Shown piece after piece: positions 1 through 7,040 of a stretch of 27,026 nt of DNA. The notes beneath the pieces are model-generated. The model was not told the DNA's origin. It saw only the letters and a list, made by a program, of their open reading frames with translations, and did no database searches. Each line of letters starts with the position of its first letter. Position 1 is the stretch's first letter. The position numbers and the translations under genes were made by a program. The DNA is from CAZBUH01 sp964495095 (GTDB lineage Bacteria; Bacillota; Clostridia; Oscillospirales; Oscillospiraceae): positions 1 through 27,026 of the forward strand of contig CAZBUH010000014.1 of NCBI GenBank assembly GCA_964495095.1, given 5' to 3'.

Positions 1-180
1 GATTTGATCAATAATATGATAACGACTGATTGTCACCTGAAAGTAAAATGCGGGCTAAAATCCGATCTGATGCATTATTTGAGAATTTCCCGCTATTTTG
101 TCCGAAATGCAAACAGAAAACACTGCTTGAAGCAAACGGTTTACAAATAACCATCATCAAAAAGCCAGATACATAGACGC
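1..180 (+). other. Left edge, possible 3' end of an unidentified gene
   Basis: The plus frame beginning at base 1 stays open for 49 codons and stops with TAA at 148-150. The segment is AT-richer than the rest of the window. The peptide (ending NRKHCLKQTVYK) matches no family I recognise. It may be the tail of a gene cut by the window edge or chance reading through AT-rich spacer. Bases 151-180 hold nothing recognisable. Confidence 0.15.
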
Positions 181-223
181 AGAGCCGATGAACTTGTGAG
201 GAAATTCACAGCTCATCGGCTCT
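181..223. terminator. Long stem-loop, likely terminator
   Basis: AGAGCCGATGA (181-191) is perfectly complementary to TCATCGGCTCT (213-223), and TGTGA/TCACA (195-199/206-210) extend the stem inside. It begins 8 bases beyond the stop codon (232-234) of the minus-strand remnant, the position expected of its terminator. Neither side has a good T-run, so the termination role is inferred from placement. Confidence 0.5.
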
Positions 224-231
224 ATGCTTCT

Positions 232-600
232 TCATGTAAGCGCTACCGGCTTAACCGCTCGGCGGCGTTGTTTTCTACTCGGGAGCTGCCGTTTTCTGTC
301 AAAGGATCTGTGCTTGGATTTTTGCTTGCCCTTTGCGTGTAGCTGTCTGAGCCTGCTTCTGACGCTCTCCATTTCGGGCGGTCTGCTCTTTTCTCTGACT
401 TGGCGCTCCCATGCGACGGGGTCGGGATCATACTGTTCCACAGATGCTTCGGCTTCACGTTATGCCGTCATAAACGCCCGTACATCGGGATCTCCATCCT
501 CTTTCAGGATGTCGGGCAGACCGTCCAGCATGTACGGGCCGCGTTTTTTTGCGCCTCTCAGGCCGGCGCCGCCTTGGCTATATTTTCGCAGAGGTAGCTG
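232..600 (-). pseudogene. Degraded coding remnant (3' end of an unidentified gene)
   Basis: One minus-strand frame reads protein-like sequence from about 600 down to a TGA at 232-234, interrupted only by a TAA at about 460-462. The upstream part includes GPYMLDGLPDILKEDGDPDV, and the part after the stop is highly charged and basic (VEQYDPDPVAWERQVREKSR, then an Arg/Lys/Gln-rich tail). The upper part overlaps the end of the LysR gene in another frame. The charged, low-complexity tail resembles accessory proteins of conjugative elements, but I cannot name a family. The stop and absent start argue for a decayed 3' fragment left after a rearrangement; a short intact gene beginning at the GTG at 441 is the alternative. 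Confidence 0.35.
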
Positions 601-1472
601 TAAAAGTCCTCCGCCGCCTCAGGCAGCCGGTAGTCCCTCAGCTTCGCAATGCCTATCTGCGCCTTTAAATCGCAGTCGGTCACACGCAGGCAGACATTTT
701 TCGGCGTAAGAGATATCTGTGTAAGATAGTCGGTGGGACGTATAAGCCACGCAAGCTTCGGCACTATCTGGGCGGCGTTCATCTCTTTAAGCAGGGAGTT
801 ATGAAATTCAGGCTCGTCGCCGGAAAAAATAACCTTCGGAGCAAAGCCCCTGCTTTCACAGCAGGCGGAAAGTATCTGCATAAGGTCGAGGCTGGATGAA
901 TTTGTTATAAACGGCACTGCTTCAAGCTCGCCCAGCCGTATTTCCTCCCTCGCCGCCAGCGGGTTTTCACGGTTTACCTGTATTTCCAGCTCGGTATCGC
1001 ATATGTGCTTCCATTCTATTTTTTCGTCCTCCATGGGATTGAAGGTTATGGCAAAGGCTATCCAGTGTTCCAGGATGGCTTCTTTGGCATCGCTGGAGTT
1101 CAGGGTGCGCTGGTTAAATATGATGTCCGGCCTTGAAGCAATGTAGGCGCATCGCATCACGGAAAAAAGCCCGCCGTGGGGTATGGAAAAATCGACCACC
1201 TGCTCCTGCTTCCTGTTCAGCTCCCGCAGGCGCCGGGCCCCCTCGTCAAGGAGGCCAACGGCCCGCTCGACATAATTCAGGAATATCGTGCCGGATTCGT
1301 TCAGGATTATTTTATTTCCCAGCCGGTCGAACAGTTTAAATCCCAATTCCTTTTCCAGCCTGGCGATAGACGCGCTCAGGGTAGGCTGGGTGACATAGAG
1401 CATTTTCGCAGCGGCGGTGATATTCTGAGTCTTTGCCGCCGCTATAAAGCTCCGGAGCTGGCTCAGTTCCAT
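558..1472 (-). CDS. LysR-family transcriptional regulator
   Basis: DNA-binding regulator of 304 residues, the usual LysR length. Residues 1-60 form the winged helix-turn-helix (MELSQLRSFIAAAKTQNITA, followed by the TQPTLSASIARLEKELG recognition helix and LFDR wing), with a linker helix to about 90 and an effector-binding domain after that. The start has a GGAGGG ribosome site a few bases upstream and a promoter at 1512-1539. It is transcribed away from the solute-binding protein gene at 1695, and a perfect palindrome lies between the two, which is the classic layout for a LysR protein controlling its divergent neighbour and itself. The effector is unknown; it may be the ligand of the binding protein or a product of the downstream enzymes. 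Confidence 0.93.
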   Translation of the reverse strand: MELSQLRSFIAAAKTQNITAAAKMLYVTQPTLSASIARLEKELGFKLFDRLGNKIILNESGTIFLNYVERAVGLLDEGARRLRELNRKQEQVVDFSIPHGGLFSVMRCAYIASRPDIIFNQRTLNSSDAKEAILEHWIAFAITFNPMEDEKIEWKHICDTELEIQVNRENPLAAREEIRLGELEAVPFITNSSSLDLMQILSACCESRGFAPKVIFSGDEPEFHNSLLKEMNAAQIVPKLAWLIRPTDYLTQISLTPKNVCLRVTDCDLKAQIGIAKLRDYRLPEAAEDFYSYLCENIAKAAPA

Positions 1473-1511
1473 TTTTTGCCCTCCAATCGTGATGTTTTGG
1501 GTTACATCTAC

Positions 1512-1539
1512 ATTTTACCGTATTTTTATGTTCTTTCAA
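1512..1539 (-). promoter_or_regulatory. Sigma-A promoter of the LysR gene
   Basis: On the minus strand TTGAAA (1534-1539) is followed after 16 bases by TAAAAT (1512-1517), about 40 bases before the LysR ATG. Confidence 0.6.
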
Positions 1540-1564
1540 CATTGTTTATGAGCGTTTCGGCTAT

Positions 1565-1586
1565 ACTATAGATTTTGTTCTATAGT
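1565..1586. promoter_or_regulatory. Palindrome, candidate LysR operator
   Basis: ACTATAG (1565-1571) and CTATAGT (1580-1586) form a perfect inverted repeat with an 8-base spacer. It lies in the divergent intergenic region, just upstream of the LysR -35 element and about 110 bases before the binding-protein start. AT-rich interrupted dyads of this kind are typical LysR boxes. Confidence 0.55.
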
Positions 1587-1694
1587 TGTATGGATTTTAT
1601 CAATTTTACATGCCGCCCTCCCAATGTTATATTTTAATTAAGAGGCAATTAAAAGATAAATTCAGCCCCTTATATTAAGAAAGGAAGGATATAA

Positions 1695-3401
1695 ATGAAA
1701 AAGGCAGCGAGAATCATTTCGCTCCTTCTGGCGCTGATGCTCATCGCCGGAGTCTTCTCCGCCTGCGGAGACGGCGCCGCCGATACCACAGACACGCCGA
1801 ATGAGTCCGAAGCGCCGAGTGAGACCGAAGCGCCGGCCCCCGATGACAGCGGTTCTGAGGCCACGGAGCCGGCGGACAGCCGGGAGGACACAAGTTGGCT
1901 TCTCTCCGAGGAGCCTGAAATTTTGACCGTCTGGTGCACCGCAAACGCAGATGCCCTGAACTACATGCCCAACGGCCTCAACGACAATACACTGTTTGAG
2001 CACATTGCAGATCTCACCAACGTCTCCCTTGACTTCACCACCATCGCCGGTACGGCAGCTAACGAGCAGCTCCCTGTTATGGTAGCAGCCGGTGACTACT
2101 GCGACCTGATAGGCGGCATGAGAAACTATTCCTCCGGCCTCGCTGGCGCACTTGACGACGAAGTCCTTATCGACGTTATGTCCTACGTTGAGGAGTACTG
2201 TCCCAACTACTACAGCTATCTGACCGCTGATGACAGAGCTCTTCTTCTGAGCCTCACTACCACAGATGGCCGTCTCCCGGGCTTTGCTTCCATATATCCC
2301 AACGAGCACAACTATGTTGCCAACGGTCTCTGCATCCGCCAGGATTTTCTGGACGCACTGAACATGTCCACTCCCGAGACATATGACGACCTCTACAATG
2401 TCCTCACCGGTATGAAAAATGAGCTGGGCGTTGAGGGCGCTATGTACCTCGCCCATGACGGCACAATGCAGAATCAGGCCTTCGGCGCCGGCTTCGGCAT
2501 TGCCATCACCGATGATGCCATGCCCAACGAGCACCCCTTCTACATAGTTGACGGAACCGTACATTACAGTTATACTGAAGAAGCTTTCAAGGATTACCTC
2601 TCCATGGTTTCCGAGTGGTATTCCGAGGGCCTTATCTGGAAGGACTTCGTCTCTGGCGGCGGCGGTATGTCCGCTCTCCAGACCGGCGCACAGGATGATA
2701 TTGTGAGCGGCAAGATCGGCGTTGCCTATCTTGAGGTTTCCACCCTGTATGACATTGACGAGATGACCTCCGAGGATTGCAACTGGGTCGGCCTTGCCGA
2801 GCCCACCGTAAACCCCGGCGATACTGTCCATGTGAAGTCCCTTGGCTCCGCTTCCAAGATCCAGTGGGGCATCAGCACTGACTGCGAGAACATCGAGCTG
2901 GCCTGCAGGTACATTGACCTCTTCTATTCCGATGAGGGCATCATGCTCTACAACTACGGCGTTGAGGGCGAGACTTATGATCTTGTTGACGGCGAGCCTC
3001 AGTTCACTGACCTTGTCACCAACAACCCTGACGGCATGACCATGGAGATCGCGCTTGTTATCTACACCACCATGGACACCCCGGGCGTTGGATACTATGA
3101 CAGGACCATAACCACCTACGCTGACGACCTCCTCAACAGCATTGCTCAGTGGACTGTCAACAGCGATGGCGCATGGCGCTTCCCGGAAGGCGCCTCCATC
3201 ACCGCCGAGGATAACGACAATTATTCCAACAAATACGCTGACGTCTCCACATACGCTTCTGAAATGATCCCCGCCTTCATCACCGGAGCTTATGACGTAG
3301 ACGGGTACTGGGATACCTTCGTTTCCACCATCAACGGAATGGGCGCAGCCGACTGCCTGACCTACAAGCAGAACGCTTACGACGCTTACATCTCCAAATA
3401 A
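1695..3401 (+). CDS. Extracellular solute-binding lipoprotein (ABC uptake)
   Basis: Lipid-anchored substrate-binding protein of 568 residues. A lysine-led signal peptide ends in a lipobox with Cys24 (AGVFSAC), followed by an acidic Ser/Thr/Glu/Pro-rich tether to about residue 65 and a large globular domain opening EEPEILTVWCTANADALNYM. The length and the Trp/Tyr-rich ligand domain fit the large family-1 (LplA-like) binding proteins that usually serve sugar or oligosaccharide importers. No permease or ATPase genes adjoin it, so the partner transporter must be elsewhere or the protein acts alone as a scavenger. An AAGGAAGG ribosome site precedes the ATG. It uses mostly ATC/ATT for Ile, unlike the ATA-rich nearby genes, suggesting high expression. 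Control by the divergent LysR is likely. Confidence 0.88.
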   Translation: MKKAARIISLLLALMLIAGVFSACGDGAADTTDTPNESEAPSETEAPAPDDSGSEATEPADSREDTSWLLSEEPEILTVWCTANADALNYMPNGLNDNTLFEHIADLTNVSLDFTTIAGTAANEQLPVMVAAGDYCDLIGGMRNYSSGLAGALDDEVLIDVMSYVEEYCPNYYSYLTADDRALLLSLTTTDGRLPGFASIYPNEHNYVANGLCIRQDFLDALNMSTPETYDDLYNVLTGMKNELGVEGAMYLAHDGTMQNQAFGAGFGIAITDDAMPNEHPFYIVDGTVHYSYTEEAFKDYLSMVSEWYSEGLIWKDFVSGGGGMSALQTGAQDDIVSGKIGVAYLEVSTLYDIDEMTSEDCNWVGLAEPTVNPGDTVHVKSLGSASKIQWGISTDCENIELACRYIDLFYSDEGIMLYNYGVEGETYDLVDGEPQFTDLVTNNPDGMTMEIALVIYTTMDTPGVGYYDRTITTYADDLLNSIAQWTVNSDGAWRFPEGASITAEDNDNYSNKYADVSTYASEMIPAFITGAYDVDGYWDTFVSTINGMGAADCLTYKQNAYDAYISK

Positions 3402-3416
3402 GCAGATTCCCTGAAT

Positions 3417-3448
3417 TTAAAGAGGCGATCAAAAGATCGCCTCTTTAA
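3417..3448 (+). terminator. Strong stem-loop after the binding protein (attenuator-like)
   Basis: TTAAAGAGGCGATC (3417-3430) pairs perfectly with GATCGCCTCTTTAA (3435-3448) around an AAAA loop. It starts 16 bases after the binding-protein stop and ends 34 bases before the next start. Only TTT and AA follow the GC core, so partial termination or 3'-end mRNA protection is more likely than a full stop. Confidence 0.7.
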
Positions 3449-3481
3449 TGACCGCAAACAGTAAAGGAGTATTGACTGTAT

Positions 3482-4762
3482 ATGAATAATTATGAATATC
3501 AGAGGTTCAATCCCGGCGAGTATCTGGACTTCGAAAAGGACGCTGTTGAGCTTCGGTATGCTCAGGCCAGAGGCGAGGCCGAGGTCGAGCCCATGTTCCC
3601 CGGCCAGAATCCCATGGCTCCCGTAACCGTTACAGAGGAGCAGATAATCGCCCATAACAAGCTCTACAATCCCTTTGACCCCCTGTACACGGATCCTGAG
3701 TACGCCCGCGCCCACGGCCATCCCGGCGTACCGGCCATGCCCAGCTTCTTTAACCGCGTCGTGGGAAGCGTTCAGGGCTTCAGCAAGGACACCGGCGACC
3801 TGTGGTATTATAACAACGACGGCACCGAAATCCGGCAGTATCAGAATATTTATGGCGGCATGACCCTCATCCCCAAAAATCCCAAGCCCGATTTCAGGGA
3901 TATAACAGTGCCCGGCGGCGACATCCGCATGTTCCACTGCGGCGCCGGAAGCGATATGTATGACCAGGACGGCAATATTGTTTATCACGGCTATTCCAAC
4001 ACCCGTGACGCCTGGCGAAAAATAATCGGCGACGGCGAGAAGCCCACCTTCTCCGAGAACATGGCCGAGTGGACAACTTATTTTCCCGAGCAGCACGTGA
4101 ACACCGACGAGGATTATCAGAAGATGTTCCGGATTTGGGATAACGAGGTTATCGCCGGTGACAACACCCCCTGCTGGGAGGATGTAAATATCGGCGAATT
4201 CCTGCCGGAGACCTGCTCTGACGGCCCCATCACCTTTATGCACCTTATCGCCTGGTCCAGCATGGGCACCCGTTCTCTCTTTGACAGGACGGAGCTGCGG
4301 GATCTGGAAACCATGAAGAAAAACTACTTCCGGGACCGCTTTGGCTCATTCCTTGACGAGACGTCCCTCCACTACTCCGGACGGAACATCCCCGGCAGCC
4401 GCATGGCCTTCTACAACAACACCGCCGCCGATGTGCTGTGGCGCACCGTCACCAACTGGATGGGCAACTACGGCCGCATAACAAAGTATGCCTGGCGTTT
4501 CTTCCCGTTCTTCAAGGAGATGATTCGCCTGCCTATCTGCGCCGAGCAGTTCAGCAAGGTTCCCGGCTATCAGGGCCGCGACTGTGACAGGCACGGCAGC
4601 GAGGGCGACGTCGTCATCGGCAAGGCCGCCGTTATCGGCAAGTACGTAAACGAGCTTGGGGAACACATAGTACAGATTATGTGCTGGGGCGAAAACTTCG
4701 ATGGCGCCATTATCCAGGGCTGCCCCATGGAGGTTGCCCTTCCCTCAAAGGAAAGCAGGTAA
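3482..4762 (+). CDS. Divergent double-hotdog (MaoC-like dehydratase family) protein
   Basis: Protein of 426 residues that I read as two fused hotdog domains. The first contains NPFDPLYTDPEYARAHGHPG (about 63-82), which follows the NPxHxDPExAxxxGFPG hydratase motif of MaoC and R-hydratase proteins. The second shows the typical closing strands, GDVVIGKAAVIGKYV and VQIMCWGENFDG, ending near VALPSK. In both halves the Asp/His catalytic pair of active MaoC enzymes is not evident: the position of the motif His is Tyr in the first. It could be a hydratase with altered chemistry, a lyase or isomerase on an acyl-CoA-like or free ring substrate, or a non-catalytic binder. AAAGGAG lies 12 bases upstream. 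The stop overlaps the next start by one base (TAATG), so the two products are probably made together. Confidence 0.6.
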   Translation: MNNYEYQRFNPGEYLDFEKDAVELRYAQARGEAEVEPMFPGQNPMAPVTVTEEQIIAHNKLYNPFDPLYTDPEYARAHGHPGVPAMPSFFNRVVGSVQGFSKDTGDLWYYNNDGTEIRQYQNIYGGMTLIPKNPKPDFRDITVPGGDIRMFHCGAGSDMYDQDGNIVYHGYSNTRDAWRKIIGDGEKPTFSENMAEWTTYFPEQHVNTDEDYQKMFRIWDNEVIAGDNTPCWEDVNIGEFLPETCSDGPITFMHLIAWSSMGTRSLFDRTELRDLETMKKNYFRDRFGSFLDETSLHYSGRNIPGSRMAFYNNTAADVLWRTVTNWMGNYGRITKYAWRFFPFFKEMIRLPICAEQFSKVPGYQGRDCDRHGSEGDVVIGKAAVIGKYVNELGEHIVQIMCWGENFDGAIIQGCPMEVALPSKESR

Positions 4763-5298
4763 TGGAAAAGGCACAGAAATATAGGGTAGTCCAGGTGCGC
4801 GCGGCCTACGAGGCCGGAGCCTCCCAATTCAGCCAGTGGAGCAGCGGTAGCACCGTGCACAGGGGCGTGGGCTGGTTTCATCCTTTCGGAGTATCCCGGT
4901 ATACCGCCGGCGAGGGCTTCAAGGAAGCGGAGGGCTTTGATCCCGACGAATATTTCAGCAAATACTGGCTGGATAATTACGGCACACGCCTCTTTTGCAT
5001 ATACCATATGAAAGACGGCGACATATACGCCTTTGACGGCATGTTCGCGGTGCGGGACGAATCGGATATCACCCGGGACTACACTCCGGAGCAGGAGGAC
5101 GAAAAGCCCAAAACTCCCCGCCGGGATGTGCTTGTAAACGTCGTGGTCGGCGGCACCGGAGCTTATAAGGGAGCCTCCGGACTGCTTATGGGCACGGCGG
5201 AGGGCGGCGGGGAGCAGCACCGCATAGGCGAAAACTCCATCCCCGACGTCATCATGAAAATGATGTCAGGCTACATAAAGCTGCCTGTATGCGGCTGA
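4762..5298 (+). CDS. Small protein with allene oxide cyclase/dirigent-like barrel motif
   Basis: Protein of 178 residues from the ATG that overlaps the preceding stop; a longer in-frame version from 4681 would lie inside the upstream gene and is less likely. The segment GGTGAYKGASG (130-140), preceded by beta strand VLVNVVV, matches the glycine-rich turn conserved in allene oxide cyclase-like and dirigent-like beta barrels, and GDIYAFDGMFAV (86-97) fits an earlier barrel strand. There is no signal peptide, so it is cytoplasmic. These barrels typically hold oxygenated lipids or phenoxy compounds and guide cyclisation or coupling. Coupling to the hotdog gene implies a shared pathway, but the substrate is unknown. 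The fold call rests on one motif region and could be wrong. Confidence 0.5.
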   Translation: MEKAQKYRVVQVRAAYEAGASQFSQWSSGSTVHRGVGWFHPFGVSRYTAGEGFKEAEGFDPDEYFSKYWLDNYGTRLFCIYHMKDGDIYAFDGMFAVRDESDITRDYTPEQEDEKPKTPRRDVLVNVVVGGTGAYKGASGLLMGTAEGGGEQHRIGENSIPDVIMKMMSGYIKLPVCG

Positions 5299-5391
5299 GT
5301 CCCCGTTTTCCCCAAACCTTAAAAATTCACAGATGTCGGCGTAGGGACAAATTTCCCCGGCGTTTTGAGCCAAATTTTAGTATTTTGCATA

Positions 5392-5420
5392 TTGACTATC
5401 CGCGGATGGGAAACTATAAT
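5392..5420 (+). promoter_or_regulatory. Consensus sigma-A promoter of the antiporter gene
   Basis: TTGACT (5392-5397), a 17-base spacer and a perfect TATAAT (5415-5420). Transcription should begin near 5427, giving a leader of about 65 bases. Confidence 0.8.
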
Positions 5421-5447
5421 CTTTCATGTGAAAAAAGAAACACTGTA

Positions 5448-5475
5448 CCGTGGGGCCTTCGGGTCTCACGGTTTT
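5448..5475 (+). terminator. UUCG-capped hairpin in antiporter leader (attenuator candidate)
   Basis: Bases 5448-5457 pair with 5462-5471 (ten pairs, two of them G-U) around a C(TTCG)G tetraloop, followed by TTTTC. The hairpin sits between the promoter and the ribosome site at 5480-5484. It can act as an intrinsic terminator in the leader or as a barrier to read-through from the preceding genes. Confidence 0.6.
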
Positions 5476-5492
5476 CTGCGGAGGGGTTAAAG

Positions 5493-6713
5493 ATGTCTTA
5501 CAAGGTCCTGCTGGATCTGGCAATAATCATAATAGCTGCGAAGCTTTTCGCTATCCTGGCGCGCCGGCTGCACGCGCCCCAGGTAGTGGGCGAGATAATC
5601 GCCGGGCTGATAATCGGCCCCAGCGTCCTCGGCATAGTTCAGCAGTCGGATTTCCTCTCCGAGATGGCGGAAATAGGCGTTATCCTGCTCATGTTCCAGG
5701 CTGGCCTGGACTCCAACCTGAAGGAGCTTATCCACTGCGGCCCCAAGGCCCTCCTTATCGCCTGCTGCGGCGTTCTGGTGCCTCTGGGCGGCGGCACGCT
5801 GCTGTACATGGCTTTCTACGGCTTTTCCTCTGTAGGCTCGCCTGATTTTTACAAGGCCATTTTCATCGGCGTTATTATGACGGCCACCTCTGTCAGCATA
5901 ACGGTGGCCACCCTCCGGGAGCTGGGCAAGCTCAAGACCACCCTTGGCACCACGATAGTCAGCGCCGCCATTATAGACGACGTAATCGGCATAATCGTCC
6001 TTACCGTTGTCCTGAGCTGCGCCGACACCGGCGGCAGCGGAAGCTCCAGCATCGGAGGGGTCCTGCTCAGCACGCTGCTGTTTTTCATCTGCGTCACGCT
6101 TTTCGGATTTTTTATCTGCAAGATATTCAAGCTCATCGACAGAAGATACCCCCACACCCAGCGGATACCGATTTTCGGCCTGGCCCTGTGCTTTTTCCTC
6201 TCATATGCCGCCGAGGAATTTTTCGGCATAGCCGATATTACCGGCGCATATGTGGCCGGCATAATCCTGTGCAGCCTCAGGGACGCGGACTACATAGAGT
6301 CGAAGATGAACATCAGCTCCTATATGCTCTTCGGCCCCATATTTTTCGCCAGCATAGGTCTAAAGACAAATATCCAGGAGATATCCCCCTCAATCCTCAT
6401 TTTTTCCCTCTGCTTTGTGGCTGTGGCGCTTCTGTGCAAAATTATCGGCTGCGGCCTTGCGGGCAAGGTCTGCCTCTTTTCCAACAGGGATTCACTCAAG
6501 ACGGGCATTGGGATGATGACCCGCGGCGAGGTAGCCCTTATCGTTTCCCAGAAGGGCCTCTCGCTGGGGATAATTGATTCAGTGTTTTTTGCCCCGGTTA
6601 TATTGCTTATAATAGTTTCGTCTGTCCTGACCCCCATTCTTCTCAAGGTTTTGTATAAAAAAGACGCGCCGGAGGCCGAAGCGAAGGAGCTTCCCGCAGA
6701 AAATGCAAAATAA
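5493..6713 (+). CDS. CPA2-family cation/proton antiporter
   Basis: Membrane protein of 406 residues with about 12-13 hydrophobic segments. It carries the paired aspartates Asp162-Asp163 in SAAIIDDVIGIIVL, the ion-binding DD of electrogenic NapA/NhaA-like exchangers, and the family sequences VVGEIIAGLIIGPSVLG (31-47) and GMMTRGEVALIV. It lacks the C-terminal TrkA/RCK domain of KefB/KefC and ends in a short charged tail (EAEAKELPAENAK). It probably expels Na+ (or K+/Li+) in exchange for protons. The start at 5493 is chosen because GGAGGGG lies 8 bases upstream; a longer in-frame reading would run through the promoter. Its own promoter makes it independent of the two preceding genes. Confidence 0.88.
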   Translation: MSYKVLLDLAIIIIAAKLFAILARRLHAPQVVGEIIAGLIIGPSVLGIVQQSDFLSEMAEIGVILLMFQAGLDSNLKELIHCGPKALLIACCGVLVPLGGGTLLYMAFYGFSSVGSPDFYKAIFIGVIMTATSVSITVATLRELGKLKTTLGTTIVSAAIIDDVIGIIVLTVVLSCADTGGSGSSSIGGVLLSTLLFFICVTLFGFFICKIFKLIDRRYPHTQRIPIFGLALCFFLSYAAEEFFGIADITGAYVAGIILCSLRDADYIESKMNISSYMLFGPIFFASIGLKTNIQEISPSILIFSLCFVAVALLCKIIGCGLAGKVCLFSNRDSLKTGIGMMTRGEVALIVSQKGLSLGIIDSVFFAPVILLIIVSSVLTPILLKVLYKKDAPEAEAKELPAENAK

Positions 6714-6954
6714 ATGCCGATTTTCTGCGCTTAATGCGCACACCGTATGTGAAAGGGCATATGTGTATGAAAACCAGGCCGTAGCCCCACGGCTGAGGCC
6801 CGCTCATCGCCCAAACTATACGGTACCGACAGACTTCCTCCAGCCTTTGCCTGGAAACAGCTGCCGCAAAAGTATCCGTATACCAATACCTCCGGCACTG
6901 CGCTTACCAGCCGGACCGGTGCATTCTCCGGCAGCATGATTTGTGAATTTAACA
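6714..6954. other. Intergenic stretch between convergent genes, no recognised gene
   Basis: The antiporter ends at 6713 and the convergent MATE gene ends at 7041. In both directions only short readings without ribosome sites exist here; the minus frame (FQAKAGGSLSVPYSLGDE and so on) looks faintly protein-like but matches nothing I know. I see no riboswitch core. It may be a decayed gene. Confidence 0.3.
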
Positions 6955-6956
6955 CA

Positions 6957-7006
6957 AAAAGGGCGATAGGCCACCTCCCCCTGGGCTGACCTCTCGCCTT
7001 TTTTTT
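6957..7006. terminator. Bidirectional terminator between antiporter and MATE genes
   Basis: GGCGATAGG (6962-6970) pairs with CCTCTCGCC (6990-6998) with one mismatch, flanked by an A-run at 6956-6960 and T8 at 6999-7006. Terminators with A-runs and T-runs on both sides serve convergent genes, here the antiporter and the minus-strand MATE gene. Confidence 0.75.
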
Positions 7007-7040
7007 ACATTTCTGTTTTCTCAGCCAATATCCCCGCGCA

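Noticed and set aside
224..709. Plus-strand frame of 161 codons near the left edge
   Set aside because: Cys/Ser/Arg-rich with no domain or ribosome site; it is antisense to the LysR 3' end and the remnant.
1662..2831. Long open frame (389 codons) on the minus strand opposite the binding-protein gene
   Set aside because: No ribosome site and a composition expected from mirroring a gene with strong codon bias. The plus-strand gene has a signal peptide, lipobox and ribosome site.
5289..5492. N-terminal extension of the antiporter reading from 5289
   Set aside because: It would translate through the consensus promoter and leader hairpin; GGAGGGG marks the start at 5493.
6703..6939. Short plus-strand frame overlapping the antiporter end
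   Set aside because: No ribosome site, unbalanced Pro/Arg composition and no similarity I can see.
6714..6954. Possible cobalamin or other large riboswitch
   Set aside because: The sequence lacks the conserved cobalamin core and lies downstream of both convergent genes, not upstream of one.
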